A stretch of DNA of 12,387 bases, from NCBI GenBank assembly GCA_005877705.1, contig VBNY01000211.1:1-12387 (forward strand). Reading direction: 5' to 3'. The position numbers and the translations under genes are program-made. This DNA is from Gammaproteobacteria bacterium (GTDB lineage: Bacteria > Pseudomonadota > Gammaproteobacteria > Steroidobacterales > Steroidobacteraceae). This document shows positions 1 to 7,207 of this stretch, one piece after another; the stretch's first letter is position 1, and each line of letters begins with the position of its first letter. The notes beneath the pieces were generated by a model. It was given only the letters and a program-made list of their open reading frames with translations. It was not told the DNA's origin and did not search any database.

Positions 1-1
1 C

Positions 2-943
2 GCGCGCTTCGCTATTCTGGATGACAAGAGCGCAATGGTCGGTATCGCGCCCAACCATCATCTCGCCCTTTTTGCCCGGCGCGCCGCCGCGGCGGGCCGG
101 CCGCTCGAGATCGCGGTCGCGCTCGGCACCCATCCGGCGATCCAGCTCGCCGCCTGCCTCTATCTCGGAGTGGGCGACGACGAGTTGGAATGCGCCGGAC
201 GCCTGCTCGGCGCGCCGGTCAAGGTCGTTCCTGCACGCACACTCGACCTGCTCGTGCCGGCGGATGCGGAGCTGGTTCTCGAGGGCGTGATCGAAGCGAA
301 CCGGCCGGTCGAGGAGGGTCTCGTTTCCGAATACCACGGCATGTACGAGGACTACGGGCCGGGATATCTCGCGACCTTCACAGCGCAGACACGCCGCGCG
401 GACGCGATCTTCCAGGTGATCGAGCCGGGCTACCATCGCGAGCATATCTATCTCGGCGCGTTGCCGATCGCCGCCGGCCTTCTGAGCGCGGTCGCCGCCG
501 TCGTGCCGAACGTCGGAGACATCGCCCTCACGGAGGCAGGTGCCGGCCGGACGGACGTTGTGATTCAGCTCATCGAGCCCCTCCCTGGTCAGGCTCGCCG
601 TGCCATGCTTGCGGTGTTCGCCGCGGTCAGCATCGTCAAGCGTGTGACGGTCGTCGACTCCGATATCGATCCCTGGGATCCTGTCGCGGTCGACTGGGCA
701 CGGACCAACCGCATGAAGATGGAGCGCGATCTGCTGCTCGTGCCGGCCGCGCGTGCGGTCCGGTCCGAGCCGCTGGAGGAAGATGGGCTCGTGACCAAAG
801 TGGGCTTTGACGCAACGGCGCGGCGCACGGACAGGGTTGAGGGTATCGAGCGGGCGCTGCCGCCGCGCGCCGCGGCCGATGCGGCTGTGCGTTGGCTCAT
901 CGACAACCTGCCCCCCGAGCAGCGGCGGTGGCTCAAATTCTGA
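2..943 (+). CDS. UbiD-family (prFMN-dependent) decarboxylase, 5'-truncated by the window edge
   Basis: UbiD-family enzymes use prenylated FMN for reversible, non-oxidative decarboxylation of aromatic or unsaturated acids in the cytoplasm. The frame is open from base 2, upstream of the first ATG at 35, and upstream residues such as RFAILDD still look like the family, so the gene enters the window already in progress. Counting from the ATG at 35: the core stretch PLEIAVALGTHPA lies near residues 23-35; DDELECAGRLLGAPV near 48-62; VPADAELVLEG near 74-84. The segment around E94 and E99 (EEGLVSEYHG) occupies the place of the usual EGPxGExTG motif that carries the catalytic glutamates. Both acids are present but the Gly-Pro pattern between them is not. 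The C-terminal part shows the usual alternating beta strands (VTVVDSDIDPWDP). The true start and the prFMN-binding N-terminal residues lie outside the window. The substrate cannot be inferred. No UbiX-like partner is visible. Confidence 0.87.
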   Translation, partial: ARFAILDDKSAMVGIAPNHHLALFARRAAAAGRPLEIAVALGTHPAIQLAACLYLGVGDDELECAGRLLGAPVKVVPARTLDLLVPADAELVLEGVIEANRPVEEGLVSEYHGMYEDYGPGYLATFTAQTRRADAIFQVIEPGYHREHIYLGALPIAAGLLSAVAAVVPNVGDIALTEAGAGRTDVVIQLIEPLPGQARRAMLAVFAAVSIVKRVTVVDSDIDPWDPVAVDWARTNRMKMERDLLLVPAARAVRSEPLEEDGLVTKVGFDATARRTDRVEGIERALPPRAAADAAVRWLIDNLPPEQRRWLKF

Positions 944-999
944 GGTGTCCGGGAGCCGTACTACCTCGAGCCCTGTGCGGAAAACAACAGCATCTGGGC

Positions 1000-1425
1000 T
1001 CATCGCCCTCGTTTCTTGGGTCTCGAGCGGCTCGAGCCTTCCAGATGAGTCCGCCACGGTATCCAGTAGTACCTGGACCAGCCCTCGGACACGCCTGCAA
1101 AATCGGAATCGGGGACATTGACGTGCGTGAGCTCGATGCGCCCGCCACTGCCGTCCGGCCAGAACGACAGGATCAGGGTTGAGTCGATATCGCGTTTGGC
1201 AAACTCCGTGGAGCGCCAGGACTGGACGATCAGGCGGTTGGGCACGACCTGCAGGATCGTGCCCGTCAATGCGCCACCGAACGCTTCGAACGGCGCTCCC
1301 GCTCGCGCGGCGATCTTGACGGGGGCCCCAGTGAAGGCCGCGTGCTCGCGGGCATTCAAGTACATTGCATAGAGACGCGATGGCGGAGCCGGGAGTGTGA
1401 CGGCCAGAGTCACGGTGCGTGGCAT
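1000..1425 (-). CDS. SRPBCC / AHSA1-like (START-fold) protein
   Basis: A 141-residue protein of the Bet v1-like SRPBCC superfamily, probably the AHSA1 (activator of Hsp90 ATPase) C-terminal-domain type. These small cytosolic proteins form a hydrophobic cavity that binds ligands or assists folding. Visible signatures: an N-terminal beta strand followed by PPSRLYAMYLNAREHAAFTG (about residues 13-32), matching the usual helix; GALTGTILQVVPNRLIVQSW (about 51-70), the paired central strands; LILSFWPDGSGGRIELTHVNVP in the middle; and EGWSRYYWIPWRTHLE, the hallmark C-terminal helix with GW and W/Y positions. The length is normal for the family. It is convergent with the UbiD-like gene (56 bp apart) and divergent from the metallophosphoesterase gene. 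The C-terminal tail is basic (RSRPKKRGR). A specific ligand or partner cannot be named. Confidence 0.88.
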   Translation of the reverse strand: MPRTVTLAVTLPAPPSRLYAMYLNAREHAAFTGAPVKIAARAGAPFEAFGGALTGTILQVVPNRLIVQSWRSTEFAKRDIDSTLILSFWPDGSGGRIELTHVNVPDSDFAGVSEGWSRYYWIPWRTHLEGSSRSRPKKRGR

Positions 1426-1672
1426 AGCTGGAACCTTAGGATCCGGGCCGATGAGTATAGGCCTGGATCAGCCGTGAAGCTGACGATGCAGTTTGGGCAA
1501 CGTCGCGAAACACTCGACACGTGTGTTCCAAACGGGCGCATCTGCGTGCTTTCGAGACGCGAACTACGGGATTCCTTGAATTCCTTCTCCGCCTCCGTTG
1601 TCCGAAAATCGTCGTCCTATGGCGGCGCAGCCACCAGACGGCTGAGTCGCGAAACGGCTGAGTCGTGATCGG

Positions 1673-2428
1673 ATGAAAATTCGCGTTCTCTCTGATCTGC
1701 ATCTGGAGTTCTTCGATTGGACCCCGCCGCCCCTGGAGGCGGATGTCGTCGTGCTCGCCGGCGACATTCATGCTGGCGTGCTCGGTATCGCATGGGCGCG
1801 GCGCCAGTTCCCGGCCGCGGCGGTCATTTACGTGCCCGGCAACCACGAGTTCTACAGCGCCCGCCTCCAGGATGTGCTCGTGGCGCTGCGCAAAGAGGCG
1901 CGGCGTCTGGGCGTTCACTTGCTCGATGGCGACGAGTTCCTCGTCGATGGGGTGCGCTTTCTCGGCGCGACGCTCTGGACCGACTTCGCTCTGTACGGAT
2001 CGACGCCGGCGGCACTCGACCGAGCGATGACTGACGCCCAATTCGGTATGACCGATTACAGGGTCATCAAGTACGGCGACAAGGAGCTGCTGCGTCCGGA
2101 GCACGCGCGCGAGATTCATCTCGAGCAGGTGCAATGGCTCGAGACAAAATTAACTGAAGTGTTTGACGGGCCGACCGTCGTCATCACCCACCATCTGCCG
2201 CACTGGCAGAGCATCCATCCGCGGTTCGACGGCGACCGGCTCAATCCAGGCTTCGCGAGCAATCTCGCTCGTCTCGTGCGGGCGCCGGTCGCACTGTGGA
2301 TTCACGGGCACACGCACGAATCGATCGACTACGTGGTGAACGGGACGCGCGTGGTGTGCAATCCGCGCGGGTATCTGCCCATGGAGCCGAATCCGACGTT
2401 CGATCCGCGCTTAGTGGTCGAGGTCTGA
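1673..2428 (+). CDS. Metallophosphoesterase (calcineurin-like)
   Basis: A 251-residue calcineurin-type metallophosphoesterase, a two-metal enzyme that hydrolyses phosphomono- or diesters, expected in the cytoplasm since no signal peptide or membrane segment is seen. All family motifs are present in order: DLH at D8/H10, GDIH at 30-33, GNHE at 56-59, the THH motif with H173/H174, and HGHTH at 211-215. These supply the full set of metal ligands, so the enzyme should be active. Length and motif spacing are normal. The start at 1673 places DLH directly after the first beta strand, as expected. The Shine-Dalgarno is weak (GATCGGA-like). A bacterioferritin-like gene follows 46 bp downstream on the same strand, so the two may be co-transcribed, but no functional link is evident. 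The natural substrate is unknown. Confidence 0.9.
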   Translation: MKIRVLSDLHLEFFDWTPPPLEADVVVLAGDIHAGVLGIAWARRQFPAAAVIYVPGNHEFYSARLQDVLVALRKEARRLGVHLLDGDEFLVDGVRFLGATLWTDFALYGSTPAALDRAMTDAQFGMTDYRVIKYGDKELLRPEHAREIHLEQVQWLETKLTEVFDGPTVVITHHLPHWQSIHPRFDGDRLNPGFASNLARLVRAPVALWIHGHTHESIDYVVNGTRVVCNPRGYLPMEPNPTFDPRLVVEV

Positions 2429-2474
2429 GAGCTGAAGGATTACCATCTGCCTCATTCCACGGCCGGAGACGCCC

Positions 2475-2930
2475 ATGAAATCGGATCTGAGTACGGCAGA
2501 AACGGGGCAGATCGTCGAGACGCTCAACCGCATTCTCGAGCTGGAGCTCGCGGGTCTGGTGCGCTACCTGCATTACAGCTTCATGATCTTCGGCCACAAC
2601 CGCATTCCGATTGTCGGCTGGTTGCGCGGCCAGGCGGATGAAGCTCAGGCACACTCGATCCAGGCCGGCGAGCACATCACGAATCTCGGCGGGCATCCGT
2701 CGCTGCGGATCGGCTCGCTGCTGGAGACTCACAAGCACAACGTCGATGAGATCCTGCGCGAAGCGCTGACGCACGAGCAGGAAGGTCTGGCGGAATACCG
2801 CAAACTCCTCGCAGCCGTCGCCGGCCGCAACATCATGCTCGAGGAATACGCCCGCGCGCAGATCGCAGCCGAGGAGGCTCATGTTGCCGAGATCGGCAAG
2901 ATGCTGCGCAAGCCCGGGTCCATCACCTGA
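2475..2930 (+). CDS. Bacterioferritin-like (ferritin-superfamily) protein
   Basis: A 151-residue four-helix-bundle protein of the ferritin/bacterioferritin family, expected to bind a di-iron centre and to oxidise or store iron in the cytoplasm. By hand alignment with E. coli Bfr, likely ferroxidase ligands are E24 (in ILELELAGLVRY), E56/H60 (in DEAQAH), E101 (in THEQEG) and E133/H136 (in AAEEAH), so all four helices contribute as expected. The GGHP loop at 72-75 is typical of this branch. The heme-ligand methionine of classical bacterioferritin (M52 in E. coli) corresponds to about Q58 here, so heme binding at the dimer interface is doubtful. The start is supported by a GGAG Shine-Dalgarno (GGCCGGAGACGCCC) just upstream. 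It lies 46 bp after the metallophosphoesterase gene and ahead of a TonB-dependent receptor, a loosely iron-related neighbourhood. Confidence 0.87.
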   Translation: MKSDLSTAETGQIVETLNRILELELAGLVRYLHYSFMIFGHNRIPIVGWLRGQADEAQAHSIQAGEHITNLGGHPSLRIGSLLETHKHNVDEILREALTHEQEGLAEYRKLLAAVAGRNIMLEEYARAQIAAEEAHVAEIGKMLRKPGSIT

Positions 2931-2932
2931 CT

Positions 2933-2948
2933 GCGGTCTGACCACCGC
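2933..2948 (+). terminator. Possible weak terminator hairpin after the ferritin-like gene
   Basis: GCGGT and ACCGC form a 5-bp stem with a 6-base loop two bases after the stop codon. It is followed by only two T residues, so an intrinsic terminator is possible but poorly supported. Confidence 0.25.
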
Positions 2949-3045
2949 TTGCGCTGCGGGTTTCCAAAATGAGAACGCTCGGGCGTGCGCACCGCCGCTC
3001 GAATTACCGCACTGCGGGAAGGGTCGTCCGCGGTAGCATGGCGGC

Positions 3046-5118
3046 ATGCGGGGAACAAGTCCGAAACCTGTATCAGATCCCGGACAGGCGCGCGGGGATC
3101 GCAAGCATGACCTGCGCACGCTCGGGCGCTGCATGCTCGCAGCGTGTTTGCTCACCCTTGGCTCGAGCAGCCTGCTCGCCCAACAGCAGCCAGAGAACTC
3201 ATCTACCACGGCGCTCAAGCGGCTGAGCGTCGAGGAGCTGATGGACGTCCAGGTGACCTCCGTCTCCAAGAGTCGCGAGAGCCTGGCCGGTGCCGCCGCC
3301 GCCGTGGCGATTGTCTCCAACGAGGACATCCGGCGCTCCGGGGCGACCACGCTCCCCGATGCGCTGCGATTTGTCCCCGGGCTGCATGTCGCGAACGAAA
3401 CGGCCGACTCCTGGGTCGTGAGCTCGCGAGGCTTCAGCGGAGTCAACTCGGCGAAGCTGCTGGTACTGAGCGATACCCGCAGCATCTACACGCCATTGTT
3501 CTCCGGAGTGTTCTGGGAGGCCCAGGACTACTTCCTGGAGGACATCGATCATATCGAAGTGATCCGCGGGCCGGGGGCGGCCCTGTGGGGGTCCAACGCG
3601 GTCAACGGAGTGATCAACATCCTGACGAAGAACGCCGCGGACACCCAGGGCGAATATCTCGAGACGGCCGCCGGTACGCAGGAGCGGGTGAGCGCCGCCG
3701 CACGCTACGGTGGCGAGAGCGCAAATCACCTCTACTATCGGGTGTTCGGCAAGTACTTCGATCAGGGAGCCGCGCAGCACCCCGCGGGCTCGAGCCCGGA
3801 TGACTGGCAGCTCGGCCACGTCGGATTTCGAGCCGACTGGCACGCGACCAGCGCAGACGCGCTGACCGTTCAGGGAGACGCCTACGATGGCCGCGTGGGA
3901 CAGGTGGCGCCGGCCGTCAACGTCCTCGGACGGCCGGGACCCGTGGGAAAGCTGAGAGCGGCGGTGGGCGGCGCCAACGTGCTCGGCCGCTGGCAGCACA
4001 GCTCCGGAGAGAATGCCGACATTCAGCTGCGCCTCTATTACGACCGGACACATCGCAACGACCCCACGTTCCTCGACGACCTGGATACGGTCGATCTCGA
4101 TTTTCAGCAGCGCTTCACCGCCGCCCGCGCGCAGGAGCTCACCTGGGGGTTGAACTACCGCAGCATGCACGACCGCAACGTCGGCAAGGGCATCTTCAAC
4201 CTCCAGCCCGCGAGCTCCCGGGACAATCTCGTCAGCGGATTCGTGCAGGATCAGATATCGCTGCGTGATTCACTGCGGGTGACGCTCGGTACCAAGCTCG
4301 AGCACAACGATTTCAGCGGCTTCGAGGTGCAACCGAGCGTACGCGCGGCTTGGGACCTGTCGAGGCGGCGCACAGTGTGGGGCGCCGTGTCGCGCGCCGT
4401 AAGAGTGCCGACTCGCATCGAGCGTGATGTCGCCATCGACGTGACCAATCCTTTGGGCAATCCGGTAGCGCGCCTGCTCGGCAACCGGGACTTCCATGCG
4501 GAGGAGTTGCTGGCCTTCGAGCTGGGATATCGCTGGCAGGCCCTTGAGAATCTCTCCTGCGATCTCGCGGCCTTTCACAACCGCTATCACGGGCTGGCCT
4601 CGCTCGAGTTCGGCACCCCCTTCATCGACCCCAACACCGGGCAGACGGTGTTTCCCGTCCTCAATCGCAACCTGACCGACGCCCGCACCGAGGGCTTTGA
4701 GGCGCTGGCGACGTATTCTCCGCGGCGCTACTGGCGATTGTCCCTCACTTACACGTACACGGACATGAGCCTCGATCCGCACGGGCAGGATGTGAACCGC
4801 GGCCGGTTCACGGAAGGCGCGACGCCGCGCAACCAGATCGGTGTGCGGTCCTCTCTCGATTTGCCCGGCGGCTTTCAGGTCGACGCCCAGTTCCGCTCGC
4901 TGTCCGCGATTCGCAGCCTCCCGGACATCCTCACCGGTCAGGGGATCCCGGGCTACAACGAGCTGGATGTACGCCTGGCGTGGCAGGCCTGGAAGCAGCT
5001 GGAGATTTCCGTCGACGGGCGCAACCTGCTGCACGACCACCATGTCGAGTTCGGCGCGCCGGATCAGCGCAGCGCGATGGAGCGCTCGGTCTACGGAAAG
5101 ATCGCATGGGGGTTTTGA
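3046..5118 (+). CDS. TonB-dependent outer-membrane receptor
   Basis: A roughly 690-residue TonB-dependent receptor that would import a scarce nutrient (siderophore, cobalamin or another large ligand) across the outer membrane using TonB energy. A signal-peptide-like core (residues about 30-45, MLAACLLTLGSSSLLA, preceded by basic residues) points to cleavage near A45. LSVEELMDVQVTSVSKSRES (60-79) is the common N-terminal lead-in. The plug domain spans about 80-195 with LPDALRFVPGLHV, a YTPLFSGVFWEAQDYF segment and the highly typical IEVIRGPGAALWGSNAVNGVINILTK end. The remainder is a 22-strand-type barrel ending in the terminal phenylalanine (KIAWGF). There is no N-terminal STN signalling domain, so this is not a FecA-type transducer. 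The ATG at 3046 has a weak ribosome site, and a start closer to the signal peptide (for example near 3112 or 3133) is possible. Its 3' end overlaps the convergent anti-sigma gene by 28 bp. The ligand is unknown. Confidence 0.92.
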   Translation: MRGTSPKPVSDPGQARGDRKHDLRTLGRCMLAACLLTLGSSSLLAQQQPENSSTTALKRLSVEELMDVQVTSVSKSRESLAGAAAAVAIVSNEDIRRSGATTLPDALRFVPGLHVANETADSWVVSSRGFSGVNSAKLLVLSDTRSIYTPLFSGVFWEAQDYFLEDIDHIEVIRGPGAALWGSNAVNGVINILTKNAADTQGEYLETAAGTQERVSAAARYGGESANHLYYRVFGKYFDQGAAQHPAGSSPDDWQLGHVGFRADWHATSADALTVQGDAYDGRVGQVAPAVNVLGRPGPVGKLRAAVGGANVLGRWQHSSGENADIQLRLYYDRTHRNDPTFLDDLDTVDLDFQQRFTAARAQELTWGLNYRSMHDRNVGKGIFNLQPASSRDNLVSGFVQDQISLRDSLRVTLGTKLEHNDFSGFEVQPSVRAAWDLSRRRTVWGAVSRAVRVPTRIERDVAIDVTNPLGNPVARLLGNRDFHAEELLAFELGYRWQALENLSCDLAAFHNRYHGLASLEFGTPFIDPNTGQTVFPVLNRNLTDARTEGFEALATYSPRRYWRLSLTYTYTDMSLDPHGQDVNRGRFTEGATPRNQIGVRSSLDLPGGFQVDAQFRSLSAIRSLPDILTGQGIPGYNELDVRLAWQAWKQLEISVDGRNLLHDHHVEFGAPDQRSAMERSVYGKIAWGF

Positions 5119-5783
5119 GACAGCCAGCGGACAGAGCGCCGCATCTGTTCGGAGACCTCATCCAGGTTCGCATCGCCGCGGCCGAGCACGGCGATGCTTC
5201 CCTGCGGCGCCGGTGTGATGACACCCGTCATGCCGCTCTCGCGGAACGCCTCTCGTGCGCCAACGTGTACGTTACGCAGGATGAGGACGGTGACAGGGCC
5301 ATGAGAGGTCTTGACGACGAGATGCGGTACGTCATGCCCACGGAACCGGCAGCTGCGTGCGTAAACAACACTGTTCGAGTTGGCATCCAGCGCGACTCCA
5401 GCGGCTCGCAGGATCCCGTCGAGGGTGGGCGCGGCGACCGGCACCGAGCTTGACCAGCTGTCCGGTTCCCCGTTCACGTGGGTGATCACCTCGCGGGCCA
5501 GAGTCTCTGCCGGTCGCAGGGTCCAGATGACGAGTGTAGAGAGCACCGCGACGAGGATGCTTGCGGCCAGCGCCCACCCGGACCACGTCGAGAAGCGCCG
5601 CTGTGGGCGGGTGCGCGCGGCGAGGGGCGCTTCCGCCAGTGCGCGCCGGATATTGGCTTCCAGAGCGAGCATTTCTCGCTGGAATTGGCTGCACGCGGCG
5701 CACCCTGTCAGATGCTCCGCGAGCCCGGGCGGGACGGCATGAGGCTCCGCGCCGATAGCCAGGCGCGCGTCGCGGCAGATCAC
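5091..5783 (-). CDS. Membrane-anchored anti-sigma factor candidate, DUF3379-like
   Basis: A 230-residue single-pass inner-membrane protein and likely anti-sigma factor. The N-terminal cytoplasmic part carries a zinc-binding pattern: C3, then H24-x3-C28-x2-C31 (EHLTGCAACSQF), followed by a helix (about 33-50), the ZAS/zf-HC2-like arrangement that clamps ECF sigma factors. One transmembrane helix spans about 69-88 (GWALAASILVAVLSTLVIW), and a roughly 140-residue outer domain follows, with HVNGEPDSWSS and a conserved-looking VVYARSCRFRGHDVPHLVVKT segment. The layout matches DUF3379 proteins, which are found after ECF sigma genes. Translation starts with GTG at 5783, overlapping the stop of the upstream sigma gene by four bases (GTGA), so the two products are probably translationally coupled. 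The last 28 bases overlap the convergent receptor gene. The signal sensed by the periplasmic domain is unknown. Confidence 0.8.
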   Translation of the reverse strand: MICRDARLAIGAEPHAVPPGLAEHLTGCAACSQFQREMLALEANIRRALAEAPLAARTRPQRRFSTWSGWALAASILVAVLSTLVIWTLRPAETLAREVITHVNGEPDSWSSSVPVAAPTLDGILRAAGVALDANSNSVVYARSCRFRGHDVPHLVVKTSHGPVTVLILRNVHVGAREAFRESGMTGVITPAPQGSIAVLGRGDANLDEVSEQMRRSVRWLSQNPHAIFP

Positions 5784-6358
5784 GGCAGCCCCTCGCTGGA
5801 GGCATCCTCGGGCGCGGGACTCAAACCGTATAGCGCTCGAAGCTTGTTACGTGCCCGGAACAGCCGAGTCAGGACGGCCGTCAGCGACAGATTGAGCTGC
5901 TGCGCGATCTCCGCCGTGGAGAAGCCTCCGAGGACCTGCATGATCAGCGGCTCACGATACTCCAGCGGCAATTTCAGGATCGCGCCGCGCAGGGTCTGCA
6001 GCTCGCCGTCGGGGCTGTGCGCGACCGGCACACACGCCTGCTCGATGCCATCGTCCAAACAGACCAGCTCCAGACGTTTGCGTTCGTACAACCGGGCGTG
6101 CTCGCGCCTCACGATGGTGAACAGCCAGGCGCGCGCGGCGGCGGGATCCTTCAAAGCATCGCGGGATCGCCAGGCGCGCAACAGTGTCTCCTGCACCACA
6201 TCCTCCGCCACCGACCGATCGCGCGCCAGCCAATGAGCGAAGCGCAGCAGCTCGGGGCGCAGCGATTCGAACAACTGCGCAACCGCTTGCCTGCCGTCGG
6301 CCGCAAGGCTCGCTCGCTCATGACAGGAGACCGGTGTTTCAGGCCGAGAATTGCGCAT
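5780..6358 (-). CDS. ECF-type RNA polymerase sigma factor (second in cluster)
   Basis: A 192-residue ECF sigma factor that would direct RNA polymerase to a dedicated stress or envelope regulon. Region sigma-2 covers about residues 27-95, with the family core DRSVAEDVVQETLLRAWRSR (47-66) and AWLFTIVRREHARLYERKR as the -10-recognising helix. Region sigma-4 covers about 126-178: LKLPLEYREPLIMQVLGGFS (129-147) followed by TAEIAQQLNLSLTAVLTRLF, the helix-turn-helix that reads the -35 element. The usual sigma-4 pattern SxGTVKSRLHRAR is altered here to LSLTAVLTRLFRAR. The length is typical for ECF factors. The ATG at 6358 lies five bases after the stop of the small zf-HC2-like gene, and the 3' end overlaps the DUF3379-like anti-sigma start by four bases. 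The pair forms a classic sigma/anti-sigma module, and autoregulation is likely though no promoter motif was identified. Confidence 0.92.
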   Translation of the reverse strand: MRNSRPETPVSCHERASLAADGRQAVAQLFESLRPELLRFAHWLARDRSVAEDVVQETLLRAWRSRDALKDPAAARAWLFTIVRREHARLYERKRLELVCLDDGIEQACVPVAHSPDGELQTLRGAILKLPLEYREPLIMQVLGGFSTAEIAQQLNLSLTAVLTRLFRARNKLRALYGLSPAPEDASSEGLP

Positions 6359-6363
6359 CGCCG

Positions 6364-6534
6364 CTATCGCCTGCCGCTGCGGTCGACTGCCGCGAGCACC
6401 TTGTCGGCGTTGACGTTGGTTTGCCGGGGGCGCACGCGCCGAATCGTCGCGAGGGTCAGCCGCAGCTGACGCAAGTATCGCCGGCAGCCGTCGCGCTCGG
6501 AGCCCAAGTCCGTCACCTGGTGACAGTTCAGCAT
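6364..6534 (-). CDS. Shrunken zf-HC2-like anti-sigma factor (56 residues)
   Basis: A small gene encoding 56 residues, starting MLNCHQVTDL. It begins inside the end of the upstream sigma gene: ATGCTGA, with ATG at 6534-6532 and the sigma stop at 6530-6528, a seven-base overlap. The start and the segment DGCRRYLRQLRLTLATIRR (about 15-33) match the two ends of the zf-HC2 anti-sigma proteins that normally follow this kind of sigma gene. There the N-terminus reads M-L-x-C-x-x-V/A-T and the finger ends in H-x3-C-x2-C-R-x-Y/F-x-x-Q-L. The middle (roughly 25 residues, with the conserved His and first Cys of the CxxC) is absent, and only C4, H5 and C17 remain. There is no transmembrane segment. Position, overlap and both flanking motifs support a real gene. 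Zinc binding and sigma inhibition are doubtful. The next sigma gene starts five bases downstream. Confidence 0.7.
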   Translation of the reverse strand: MLNCHQVTDLGSERDGCRRYLRQLRLTLATIRRVRPRQTNVNADKVLAAVDRSGRR

Positions 6535-7136
6535 GTGCCCACTTTCTGGAAGTGATCGATCATCGCATGCAGTCTCTGCCGTGCCCGGTGCAGGAGCACA
6601 CGGACGTTGCCCTCGCCGAGCTCGGTGATGGCGGCTATTTCGGCAAGCTCCAGCGCCTCGAATTCGCGCAGGCGCAGCACAGTCTGCTGATCGGGCGGCA
6701 GGCGCTGCAGATGCTTTTCAATGCATTCTCGGAGCTCCTCCTCGGTCAGCAGCTCCTCGGGCGTGGTGTGGTGCCAGGCGCCGGGCGGATCCTTCCAGTG
6801 TCCGTTTTCGGCAAAGCGATCCACGAGCGGCGAGCCCGGGTCTCGTCCCCACTCCTCGAGTGAGACCTCACGGCTCTGGGAGCGGCGGCGCGAGCGCGCC
6901 GTGTTGAGTGCAATCTGCGCCAGCCAGGTGCGCAGGCGCGCGCGGCCCTCGAAACGGCTCACGGCCGTCAACGCCTTGATCCAGGCTTCCTGCACCACGT
7001 CCTCCGCCAGTTCCATACCGACGAGCGGCATCACCATCCCGACCAGGAAACTGTGGTGAGCGCGCACAACCTGCTCGATCGCCGAGCGGTCGCGGCGAGC
7101 AAGTCGGTCGATCAGCCCAGCTTCCTCCGATCCCAT
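6528..7136 (-). CDS. ECF-type RNA polymerase sigma factor (first in cluster)
   Basis: A 202-residue ECF sigma factor of the RpoE-like kind. Region sigma-2 spans about residues 10-85: ELAEDVVQEAWIKALTAVSR (42-61), FEGRARLRTWLAQIALNTAR (62-81) and RSRRR. The linker carries DRFAENGHWKDPPGAW and TPEELL (106-130), a pattern typical of ECF factors followed by a small zf-HC2 anti-sigma. Region sigma-4 spans about 138-192: LQRLPPDQQTVLRLREFEAL (143-162) and LAEIAAITELGEGNVRVLLH (164-183). It begins with ATG at 7136 after a GAGAGG-like ribosome site and is the first gene of a four-gene minus-strand cluster, so the cluster promoter should lie between 7137 and about 7207 or within or upstream of nhaA. 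Its last codons overlap the shrunken anti-sigma start. It is clearly different in sequence from the second sigma factor, so the two are not a recent duplication. Confidence 0.93.
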   Translation of the reverse strand: MGSEEAGLIDRLARRDRSAIEQVVRAHHSFLVGMVMPLVGMELAEDVVQEAWIKALTAVSRFEGRARLRTWLAQIALNTARSRRRSQSREVSLEEWGRDPGSPLVDRFAENGHWKDPPGAWHHTTPEELLTEEELRECIEKHLQRLPPDQQTVLRLREFEALELAEIAAITELGEGNVRVLLHRARQRLHAMIDHFQKVGTC

Positions 7137-7207
7137 GCCTGCCTCTCGGGAGTCAGCTCGTGGTGCAGCAGAGCCTGCCGCGCGCGAATCCCTTGATCAC
7201 CGGAAGG

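Noticed and set aside
968..1036. Inverted repeats GAGCCC/GGGCTC (968-1001) and CTCGAG/CTCGAG (1022-1036) at the UbiD/SRPBCC convergent end
   Set aside because: Short stems, one with a 22-base loop and the other inside coding sequence, and no T run; not enough for a terminator call.
1436..2134. A 232-codon minus-strand frame reaching into the SRPBCC/metallophosphoesterase divergent gap
   Set aside because: Mostly antisense to the metallophosphoesterase gene with its full motif set; composition is not protein-like. The 247-bp gap itself (1426-1672) shows only short repeats such as two CGGCTGAGTCG copies and no convincing promoter.
2241..3485. A 414-codon open frame on the minus strand across the metallophosphoesterase, ferritin-like and receptor genes
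   Set aside because: It is antisense to three well-supported genes, rich in Arg, Ser, Ala and Pro, and shows no recognisable domain; such long shadow frames are expected in high-GC DNA.
3199..4170. A 323-codon minus-strand frame inside the receptor gene
   Set aside because: Antisense shadow of a clear TonB-dependent receptor, with no family motif.
3046..7136. A FecA/FecI/FecR-type surface-signalling system made of the receptor and the sigma cluster
   Set aside because: The receptor lacks an N-terminal signalling domain, the anti-sigma is not FecR-like, and the genes are convergent rather than co-directional.
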